In this document: positions 6,934 through 12,979 of the stretch, piece after piece | Layout of the letters: each line of letters starts with the position of its first letter | Numbering within the stretch: position 1 is the first letter of the stretch | Source: OLB6 sp964493635 | GTDB taxonomy: Bacteria; Bacteroidota; Ignavibacteria; Kapaibacteriales; Kapaibacteriaceae | Reading direction: 5' to 3' | NCBI GenBank assembly: GCA_964493635.1 | Contig: CAZBOW010000039.1 | Coordinates: 1 to 12,979, forward strand | DNA: 12,979 nucleotides | Notes under the pieces: model-generated | Told to the model about the DNA's origin: nothing | What the model saw: the letters and a program-made list of their open reading frames with translations, nothing else | The model's database searches: none | Translations under genes and position numbers: made by a program

Positions 6934-8849
6934 GTCGCATCCCCGACCATATCATCGATCAGGTTCGCGAACAGGCGAATATCGTCCAGATCATTGGCGA
7001 GCACGTTCAGCTGAAAAAGGCCGGCAGGAACTACTTGGGACTGTGTCCGTTCCACAACGAGCGGACGCCGTCGTTTAACGTGAATGCCGAACGGGGAATG
7101 TTCAAGTGCTTCGGATGCGGCAAGGGTGGCAATGTGATTACCTTCCTCCAGGAGCACCAGCATCTGTCCTTCCCCGATGCGGTGCGGCAGCTGGCTACCC
7201 GGCTCAACATCGTGATCCCCGAAGAGACCATCGACGACCCTACGGGCCTGCAGGCTCGGCGGGAGGAGGCTAGGGCTGCACTGCGAGAAGCAGCACGGCT
7301 GTACACGGACATCCTCCACTCGTCGGACGGCGCTCCAGCTCGGCGTTTTCTCAGCTCGCGAGGGTTCGAGGATCGCACGATCGAGGCCTTCGGGATCGGA
7401 GCGTCGCCGGCAGCGTGGGATGCTACGATGAAGCATCTGCTGGCCAACGGTTTTACCGACCAGCATCTCGACGATGCCGGCTTGGTGGTGCGCACGGACG
7501 ACGGTAAGGTCTACGACCGCTTTCGCGGTCGGCTGATGTTTCCCATTCGCGACGATGCCGGACGTGTCGTTGGGTTTTCTGCCCGCATCATTACAGCAAC
7601 ATCGGATGCTCCGAAGTACATCAACTCACCGCAAACGATCGTCTATGACAAGTCCCGCGTCCTGTATGGTTTAGATCTAGCCAAGCGTGCCATCATGCAA
7701 GGCCGGACGGCCCATATCGTGGAGGGCCAGGCCGATGTGATTGCCATGCACCAGGCGGGGTTTACGTCCACCGTTGCGTCGTCCGGCACGGCCCTCACGC
7801 CTGATCAACTGCGCTCACTGAAACGCTACGCCGATCGGGTGGTGCTGGTCTTCGATGCCGACGCAGCCGGACAAAAAGCCATGACACGGGGTATTGAGCT
7901 GGCCTTGCATGCCGGCATGGACGTTCAATGCGTGGTGCTGCCGGAGGGCGAGGACCCCGACTCCATGATCCAGCGTCATGGTACCGAGGCCATGGGTCAG
8001 CTGCTGCAATCAGCTCTGCCGTGGATGACGTTTCAGATCGATCGCTACCGCCGTCTGGGCGACTTGGACGACGCCGTCCGCAAGGCCGATGCCGTGCGCA
8101 CGATGCTTGGCTGGATCGGTGGCATTCCCGACGCCCTGCGCCGGCCGTTTCTGATGCAGGAACTTGCCGCTGCCTTCGAGATCGATCCTTCAGTGCTCAC
8201 GGGGCTCGCACCAGCACCTGCACCTGCAGTACCGGAACGAAGGCCAGCCCTGCAACCCACACCGTCGGTGCAGCCAGTACAGCCGGTGCAGCCAGTGCAG
8301 TCGACGCAGCCGGAGCTGCTGCCACAGGAATACGAGCTACTCCGCATTGCACTTACGGTAGAGCACGGCCTGGCGTTGATGGTTCATCAGTTCGAGATGA
8401 CGGCAGAGTCGTTTGCCACGCCACGAGGTCAGCAGTTGTTCCATCACGTTCTGCTCGCCGAACACGAAACGCACAATATCATCGACTACATCAACGCACA
8501 TCCTACACTTCCTCAGCACGACAAGGAACTGCTGCAGTCGATTTCCAGCTCGGTGGTAGTCCTCTCCACGAAGTGGAAAGACTTTGATGTGGATCTTCCA
8601 ACCCACAACAGTGCTCGCAGCATCGCCGACGCACTGCTAAGCATCGCCATCCATCGCAAGAAGCTCGAAATGGATGCCCTGATCGCCGCAGTGGATCTGG
8701 CCGAGGGCGACGCCCGTCTGGAGCTCCAGCGAACGATGCACGCCGTGGCCACCACGATCGAAGAACTTCGGAAACGCCGATACTCCCCCTCATCGAACTC
8801 CACTCCAGATCTTTCATGGCTCGACGTCAACTCCACATCGGCGTCCTGA
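6930..8849 (+). CDS. dnaG: DNA primase
   Basis: The 639-residue primase makes the RNA primers that DNA polymerase extends at the replication fork, working with the DnaB helicase. Domains run in the usual order. The CHC2 zinc finger has Cys39, His42, Cys60 and Cys63 (LCPFHNERTPSF, FKCFGCGKGGN). The catalytic core ends in a TOPRIM fold with Glu265 in VEGQADV and the metal-binding Asp309/Asp311 in FDADAAG; the zinc and core parts end near residue 425. A Pro/Gln-rich linker with VQP repeats (about 427-461) leads to a helical C-terminal domain that should bind DnaB. The GTG at 6930 is chosen because the family begins about six residues before the IIDQVREQANIV helix and because it overlaps the folK stop (GTGA). 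The frame stays open upstream to a GTG at 6858, which would add 24 unlike residues. The last 34 bases overlap the ybbR start. Confidence 0.95.
   Translation: MSRIPDHIIDQVREQANIVQIIGEHVQLKKAGRNYLGLCPFHNERTPSFNVNAERGMFKCFGCGKGGNVITFLQEHQHLSFPDAVRQLATRLNIVIPEETIDDPTGLQARREEARAALREAARLYTDILHSSDGAPARRFLSSRGFEDRTIEAFGIGASPAAWDATMKHLLANGFTDQHLDDAGLVVRTDDGKVYDRFRGRLMFPIRDDAGRVVGFSARIITATSDAPKYINSPQTIVYDKSRVLYGLDLAKRAIMQGRTAHIVEGQADVIAMHQAGFTSTVASSGTALTPDQLRSLKRYADRVVLVFDADAAGQKAMTRGIELALHAGMDVQCVVLPEGEDPDSMIQRHGTEAMGQLLQSALPWMTFQIDRYRRLGDLDDAVRKADAVRTMLGWIGGIPDALRRPFLMQELAAAFEIDPSVLTGLAPAPAPAVPERRPALQPTPSVQPVQPVQPVQSTQPELLPQEYELLRIALTVEHGLALMVHQFEMTAESFATPRGQQLFHHVLLAEHETHNIIDYINAHPTLPQHDKELLQSISSSVVVLSTKWKDFDVDLPTHNSARSIADALLSIAIHRKKLEMDALIAAVDLAEGDARLELQRTMHAVATTIEELRKRRYSPSSNSTPDLSWLDVNSTSAS
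8268..8312 (+). repeat. Five 9-base tandem units encoding the VQP linker of DnaG
   Basis: Five consecutive 9-base units of the form GTGCAGCCN or close variants run in frame through dnaG, giving Val-Gln-Pro four times (the fourth ending in Ser) and then Thr-Gln-Pro, residues 447-461. Third-position bases differ between units, so the array is partly decayed at DNA level while the amino-acid pattern is kept. An Ala-Pro stretch lies just before it. It forms a flexible hinge between the polymerase core and the helicase-binding domain. Confidence 0.85.
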
Positions 8850-9721
8850 TTGCCTGCGTCCTGATTAGTGCAGGCCTCTGGGTGTACGTCACGTTGTCGC
8901 GCGTTGCCGAGGACGACGTGGACATTCCACTCACCATCAAGCCCCCTGCAAACCAGGCACTCCTCTCGGCTGTACCGCGCACGGTAAAGATTCGGGTACG
9001 GGGCTCTGGCATGCAGATCCTGAGTGTGAAGTACCTCAATCGGTCGGCCTCCTGCACGGTGGATCTGGCCCGATTTCAGGCGTCGGAGGGATCGTCCTAT
9101 CGGATCGATTACGACGACTTGGTTCGTAATACGGTCCTACCATCGTCGATGCGGATTGTGTCGACGGCTCCAAGCGTGTTACACCTCACCACGGGCGACA
9201 TGGTACGCGCTACAGTCCCACTGGAGCTACGCTACAACATCTCCTGCCGGCCGGGCTTCGAACTCGTTGGAACACCAGCCTACGCACCGCGTGAAGTGGA
9301 AGTGCGTGGCTCTCGCGACTTTGTCGAGCGCACGAGTGTATGGCATACGGAGCGGTTACTCCTGGATGATGTGTATCAGCCGATGGAGGTCACCGTGCCG
9401 GTGAGTGATTCGCTGATGACGGTACTCAATGTTGTGCCCAGCACCATTACCGTGGCCATCGACGTACAACAAACCGCCGAGGTCACCGTGCGACAGGTTC
9501 CCGTGGTGCTCAAGCCAGCAGCAGCCGGACGGAGGGTGGTACCGGAACGCATCAGCGTTACACTCCAAGGTGGTGCTTCGGTGATTGCCGACGTCACGTC
9601 GGAAGTCATCGAGGTATCCGTGTCGCCAACGGCAAAGGGCGCCGTACAACCTTCGGTTATCGTCCCGCCGGGGACTCGTCTGCTTCGGGTTGATCCGGCC
9701 TTTGTGCGTCTTGTCGAATGA
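8816..9721 (+). CDS. YbbR/CdaR-like membrane-anchored protein
   Basis: The 301-residue product has a short basic N-terminus (MARRQ), one transmembrane helix at about residues 8-26, and a long extracytoplasmic part. That part contains repeated beta-rich YbbR-type units: segments that begin with PLTIKPP-like strands and close with a 'P-x-x-V-x-V' strand, such as AVPRTVKIRVRGS, APREVEVRGS, VPSTITVAIDV and VDPAFVRLVE at the end. In Bacillus the YbbR protein CdaR controls the diadenylate cyclase CdaA; whether that holds here is unknown, as no cyclase gene is in view. The ATG at 8816 lies inside dnaG (34-base overlap, different frame) and gives a proper membrane anchor at once. The 3' end overlaps the convergent queA gene by 65 bases. 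The family call rests on layout and strand pattern. Confidence 0.78.
   Translation: MARRQLHIGVLIACVLISAGLWVYVTLSRVAEDDVDIPLTIKPPANQALLSAVPRTVKIRVRGSGMQILSVKYLNRSASCTVDLARFQASEGSSYRIDYDDLVRNTVLPSSMRIVSTAPSVLHLTTGDMVRATVPLELRYNISCRPGFELVGTPAYAPREVEVRGSRDFVERTSVWHTERLLLDDVYQPMEVTVPVSDSLMTVLNVVPSTITVAIDVQQTAEVTVRQVPVVLKPAAAGRRVVPERISVTLQGGASVIADVTSEVIEVSVSPTAKGAVQPSVIVPPGTRLLRVDPAFVRLVE
9657..9721. other. 65-base convergent coding overlap (ybbR-like / queA)
   Basis: Both strands code here: the last 20 codons plus stop of the YbbR-like gene on plus, and the last 20 codons or so plus stop of queA on minus. The YbbR end looks normal for its family, whereas the queA part is an extra tail beyond the usual end of QueA. 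No intrinsic terminator (GC stem with T-run) is visible on either strand in or just beyond the overlap, so the two transcripts probably overlap as well. Confidence 0.85.
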
Positions 9722-10916
9722 TCAGCGAACTGTCGCCGTAACTGAGGAAGCGGTAGTCATTCGCCAGCGCCGAAGTATAGATCTGCCGCCAGAATGGATC
9801 ACCGGCAACGGCAGCCACTAGCAGAAGCAAGGTGTTGCCTGGCTGGTGGAAGTTCGTCATCAGTGCGTCTACCACACCCAGGTGGGCGCCGGGCGCCAAC
9901 ATCAGCTGCGTTTCGCCCCAGATGCGTTGCAGCCCCCTACCATCCATCCATGCGGCAACGGCAGCTAAGGCATCACGACGCGCATGCGGTGTGCCATCGA
10001 AGGCCGACCACTGATGAATCATCATGTGCGTGGGATTGTTGCCATCCAATAGCCCACAGCCAAACCAGTAGAGGGATTCCAGTGTACGCAGCGACGTTGT
10101 ACCCACAACGGTGATGAAGGGAACGTCCTGCTCAAGATGATCGAGAATGATCTGCAATTCCTGCCGATCCACTTCGATCCGTTCAGCATGCATCGTGTGC
10201 TCGGCAGCCGTTGTAGCCTCGACCGGTTGAAAGGTCCCGAGGCCGACATGCAACGTCACCTCGGCACGCCGAACACCCTTGGCAGCCAGCGCCTCGATGA
10301 CCGCTGGCGTGAAATGCAGCCCCGCGGTGGGGGCCGCCACCGATCCCTCGTCGCGAGCAAAGATGGTTTGATACCGATGCTGGTCTTCGGCATCGTCGGC
10401 TCGCTTGATATACGGTGGCAGCGGCACGTGACCACAGCGGTCAAGAACGGCCGACAGCGACGCACTCGATGACCACTCCAAGCGCACACTTCCCTCCGTG
10501 CCTGATCGTGCGAGCACCGTAGCCGTCAGATCGTAGGATTGATGCTGGAGCGTCATGCCAACCGTTACGTTCTTCCCGCCCACCAAGCACTCCCAGTCCG
10601 ACGAATCCTGCGAGGCCAACACGACAGCTGGATCTGCCGACGGGGCAACGGGGCGCAGCAACAGGATCTCGACCACCCCACCGGTTGGCTTGGTAAACAG
10701 GAGTCGCGCAGCCACCACGCGAGATCGATTTACCACCAACAGGCTCTTGGCAGGTAGGATCTCGGAGAGCTCACGGACCGTTCGGTGATGGATTGCACCA
10801 CCTGACACATCGGCCAGCAACAGCTTTGCAGCATCGCGCTCTGGTAGGGGGCGCTCGGCAATGCGATCATGTGGTAGATCGTAGAAATAGTCCGACATCA
10901 CAAGATTGGGCTTCAT
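9657..10916 (-). CDS. queA: S-adenosylmethionine:tRNA ribosyltransferase-isomerase
   Basis: QueA moves the ribosyl group of S-adenosylmethionine onto preQ1 in the wobble base of certain tRNAs, making epoxyqueuosine. The 419-residue product shows the family motifs: YFYDLPHDRIAERPLPERD near the N-terminus, GHVPLPPYI at 162-170, VAAPTAGLHF at 193-202, LHVGLGTFQPVE soon after, VGTTSLRTLES at 271-281, DALMTNFHQP at 350-359 and ALANDYRFLSYGDSSLI up to 399. It is longer than the E. coli enzyme (356). The extra length comes from an insert after the TSLRTLES motif and the GETQLMLAPG variant seen in Bacteroidota-type QueA, plus a 19-residue polar tail. The usual NDTRVIPARL reads NRSRVVAARL. The ATG at 10916 is preferred; an ATG at 10898 fits the family almost as well, and the frame is open further upstream (to 11045) through sequence unlike QueA. 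No Shine-Dalgarno is seen. Confidence 0.92.
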   Translation of the reverse strand: MKPNLVMSDYFYDLPHDRIAERPLPERDAAKLLLADVSGGAIHHRTVRELSEILPAKSLLVVNRSRVVAARLLFTKPTGGVVEILLLRPVAPSADPAVVLASQDSSDWECLVGGKNVTVGMTLQHQSYDLTATVLARSGTEGSVRLEWSSSASLSAVLDRCGHVPLPPYIKRADDAEDQHRYQTIFARDEGSVAAPTAGLHFTPAVIEALAAKGVRRAEVTLHVGLGTFQPVEATTAAEHTMHAERIEVDRQELQIILDHLEQDVPFITVVGTTSLRTLESLYWFGCGLLDGNNPTHMMIHQWSAFDGTPHARRDALAAVAAWMDGRGLQRIWGETQLMLAPGAHLGVVDALMTNFHQPGNTLLLLVAAVAGDPFWRQIYTSALANDYRFLSYGDSSLIIRQDAQRPDQPEADESPAGR

Positions 10917-11039
10917 AGGAACAGGATCAGAAAGAGGTCCGGAAAGAAGTCTGAATCGAAGATTGAACGGTAATTTGGATGCTGGTGAAACCTTCGGCCA
11001 CCTCATCCGTACTCCGTGCGAAACCTTTTGGAGAATACC
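10917..11039. other. Divergent intergenic region between queA and sppA
   Basis: This 123-base gap should carry the promoters for queA (minus) and sppA (plus). On plus, TAATTTGG at 10971-10978 matches five of the six fixed positions of the Bacteroidota -7 element (TAnnTTTG), but no TTG element lies at the expected distance, so the assignment is weak. Nothing convincing is seen for queA. The queA frame stays open through this stretch, but the translation does not resemble the family. Confidence 0.35.
11030..11033 (+). promoter_or_regulatory. Shine-Dalgarno GGAG before sppA
   Basis: GGAG ends six bases before the ATG at 11040, a normal spacing. It is the clearest ribosome binding site in the window, where most starts rely on stop/start overlap or have none, and it fixes the sppA start. 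Confidence 0.7.
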
Positions 11040-12979
11040 ATGCAAGATACTTCCTCCTCAACACCATTGGGGTCCCAACCGCAGCGCCCACCCATCCCTC
11101 CGCCACCAGGCGAGCGGGCCCGTAAGCGTTCCCGCTGGTGGATTCCCCTAGCCGTGATTGCTGGTTTGGTTGTTGTTGTGATTGTTGTCATTGGTGCCCT
11201 GATCAGCGCGCTCTTCAGTGGATTTGGCGGATCCGATTCCGTACCCACGCCTGTAAAAGCCAACACCGTTTTGGTGATGGACCTCTCTGATGGAGTAGAG
11301 GAGTTCAGCCCGGAGATGGAGCTGAACTTTAGCGGTGAATCCTCGCCCATGAGCCTACTGGACGTTGTGGGTGCCCTGGAGCACGCTGCCACCGACAAGA
11401 ACATCGAAGGGATCCTCTATCGTGCCGGTGGTGGCGCAGGCTTTACCAAGATGACGGAGATTCGCGACGCCCTTGTGGAGTTCAAGAAGTCCGGCAAGTT
11501 CATCTACGCCTACATCGAAAACGGTGAAAAGCAGGACTACTACCTGGCCAGCGTGGCCGATTCGATCTTCATGCCGGCCGATGGCCTGCTGATGATGAAT
11601 GCCTTTGGGACCACGGGTGTGTTTTTGAAGGACATGCTCAGCAAACTGGGCGTGGACTTCTACGTGGAGCAGTTCGAAGAATACAAGTCCGCTGGTGAGA
11701 TGTTTAGCCGCACGGGCTGGAGTGCTCCGGCCAAGGAATCGTATCGTGCGCTGATCTCTCATCGTCAGAACATGTTCACGCAAGCTGTGGCTGCTTCGCG
11801 CTCTCTCGATGCCGGCAAGGTAGCGGCCGACATTGCCAAGGGAATCTACATTCCGGATTCGCTGAAGGCGGCTGGCTACATCGACGGCATCGACTACGAG
11901 TGGGTGGTGCGTGAGCGTATTGCCCGTCGCGTAAACCCGTCGGACTCTTCCGACCATCCCAAACTTCGTTCGCGTAGTCTGGCCGACTATGCCGAGACCG
12001 TCCATACCAAGCCGGAAGACGTTGATTCCGACCACGGCTTTGCGATCGTCTATGCCAGTGGTGCTATTGCCTCTGGTACAAGTAACGACCCGTTCAGCTC
12101 GGACGGCATCTACTCCAAGGACCTGATCAAGCAGCTGCGGAAGGCCTGGAAGAACGATGATGTGGAGGCGATTCTCTTGCGCATCGATTCCCCCGGTGGT
12201 TCGGCCCTTGCCAGCGATGAGATCTGGACGGCCATTCAAGAGATCCGCAAGGACAAGCCGGTGTATGCATCGATGAGCGACGTTGCCGCCTCGGGTGGCT
12301 ACTACATCGCCATGGCCTGCGATACGATCATCGCTGCACCCTCAACAATTACCGGCTCCATCGGCGTGATCATGAGTATCCCCAATGTAGCGCAAACACT
12401 GAACAAGATGGGCGTTTCTACGGATACCATTTCGTTTGGACCATCATCGACCTTCATGGACCCAATGCGTCCCTTCCAGGACGCCGATAAAGCCCAGCTA
12501 CGCACCTTCGGTGCTGGCATCTACAAGCGCTTTGTGGGTAAGGTAGCGGAGTCCCGCGGCAAGGAATTCGAAGCAACGCGTGCTCTTGCCAAGGGCCGTG
12601 TATGGACGGGTACGGATGCGATGGCCAATGGCCTCATCGATATCGAGGGCGACCTTGGCGATGCCATTGCTGCGGTAAAGCGCCGCATTGGCGTTGACCC
12701 TGCCAAGAAGACGAACGTCTATGTCTATCCCGAGAAGATCGACAACCTGTCGGTGCTGCTCAAGATGTTTGGTCTCCAGTCGAGACCATCGGACAGCGAC
12801 GACGACGAGGCAACAGCCAAAGGCCGCGTCACCGCACAGGACATCGTTCGCCAGCTGGTAGGTCCTACCACACCAGTCGAACTCTTCCTGGCATCGCTGC
12901 CCGCCCCGGCACGGGCCAACGTAGCCTATGCGGCCTCGATGCTTACCCTTAGCCAATCCGATCGCACGTTGCTGATGCT
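11040..12979 (+). CDS. sppA: Signal peptide peptidase SppA, 67-kDa type (3' end outside window)
   Basis: A membrane-bound serine protease that breaks down leftover signal peptides. The first 646 codons are present with no stop, so the C-terminus is cut off by the window; full-length relatives are about 590-620 residues, so little is probably missing. Residues 1-32 are a Pro/Gln-rich cytoplasmic segment ending in ARKRSRWW, followed by one transmembrane helix (about 33-59) rich in Val and Ile. Then come two tandem SppA domains. Lys216 in EEYKSAGEMF is the general base in the first domain, and Ser418 in DVAASGGYY is the nucleophile in the second; their spacing (202) is close to that of E. coli Lys209/Ser409. 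Other marks are LLRIDSPGGSALASDEIW, ITGSIGVI and GRVWTGTDAMANGLID. The ATG at 11040 is supported by GGAG upstream. Confidence 0.95.
   Translation, partial: MQDTSSSTPLGSQPQRPPIPPPPGERARKRSRWWIPLAVIAGLVVVVIVVIGALISALFSGFGGSDSVPTPVKANTVLVMDLSDGVEEFSPEMELNFSGESSPMSLLDVVGALEHAATDKNIEGILYRAGGGAGFTKMTEIRDALVEFKKSGKFIYAYIENGEKQDYYLASVADSIFMPADGLLMMNAFGTTGVFLKDMLSKLGVDFYVEQFEEYKSAGEMFSRTGWSAPAKESYRALISHRQNMFTQAVAASRSLDAGKVAADIAKGIYIPDSLKAAGYIDGIDYEWVVRERIARRVNPSDSSDHPKLRSRSLADYAETVHTKPEDVDSDHGFAIVYASGAIASGTSNDPFSSDGIYSKDLIKQLRKAWKNDDVEAILLRIDSPGGSALASDEIWTAIQEIRKDKPVYASMSDVAASGGYYIAMACDTIIAAPSTITGSIGVIMSIPNVAQTLNKMGVSTDTISFGPSSTFMDPMRPFQDADKAQLRTFGAGIYKRFVGKVAESRGKEFEATRALAKGRVWTGTDAMANGLIDIEGDLGDAIAAVKRRIGVDPAKKTNVYVYPEKIDNLSVLLKMFGLQSRPSDSDDDEATAKGRVTAQDIVRQLVGPTTPVELFLASLPAPARANVAYAASMLTLSQSDRTLLM

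Noticed and set aside
7928..8587. A 219-codon plus-strand frame inside dnaG
   Set aside because: It is the shifted frame of the dnaG linker and C-terminal domain, with a composition (Arg, Ser, Thr, Ala) reflecting GC bias only.
10917..11045. An N-terminal extension of QueA of 43 residues from a start at 11045
   Set aside because: It would overlap the sppA start and Shine-Dalgarno sequence and adds basic sequence unlike QueA; the family N-terminus begins near the ATGs at 10916/10898.
11355..12239. A 294-codon minus-strand frame opposite sppA
   Set aside because: The plus strand holds SppA with both catalytic residues in place and a Shine-Dalgarno sequence; the antisense frame has no family features.
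1..12979. CRISPR array, tRNA/rRNA, insertion sequence, attachment site or phage genes
   Set aside because: No spaced direct repeats, cloverleaf-like segments, transposase or integrase frames, or terminal inverted repeats were seen; the window is filled with housekeeping and envelope genes.

Overview
The window is ordinary chromosomal DNA, GC-rich by eye and densely packed, with no tRNA, rRNA, CRISPR array, insertion sequence or phage gene that I can see. The organism is most likely a Gram-negative member of the Bacteroidota/Chlorobiota group, for example an Ignavibacteria- or Kapabacteria-like lineage. Four signs point there: outer-membrane and lipoprotein genes, LPS heptose genes, a Bacteroidota-type long QueA, and starts that mostly lack a Shine-Dalgarno sequence. 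This placement is inference from family resemblance; no search was run.

Layout. (1) 38-3950, plus strand: a three-gene unit made of a glycogen-synthase-like GT5 protein that has lost most donor-site motifs, a lipoprotein with a DNRLRE-like stretch, and a beta-barrel outer-membrane protein. Both internal junctions are 4-base GTGA overlaps. (2) 3928-5932, minus strand: ferritin, heptose-7-phosphate kinase and heptose-1-phosphate adenylyltransferase, overlapping by one base at each junction. The kinase and adenylyltransferase are separate genes here, whereas E. coli fuses them as HldE. (3) 6041-9721, plus strand: folB, folK, dnaG and a YbbR/CdaR-like protein, all overlapping, so folate synthesis, replication priming and an envelope-associated protein share a transcript. 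(4) 9657-10916, minus strand: queA, for queuosine tRNA modification. Its 3' end runs 65 bases into the YbbR gene. (5) 11040 to the window end, plus strand: the membrane protease SppA, cut off by the window edge.

The only two intergenic gaps of note are divergent ones: 5933-6040 (ferritin/folB) and 10917-11039 (queA/sppA). They must carry the promoters for four of the five units.

No new defence, mobile or biosynthetic system was found. The most interesting item is the first unit: a full-length GT5 protein with altered catalytic motifs, tightly coupled to two envelope proteins of unknown role. Second is the way queA appears to have read through into its convergent neighbour.
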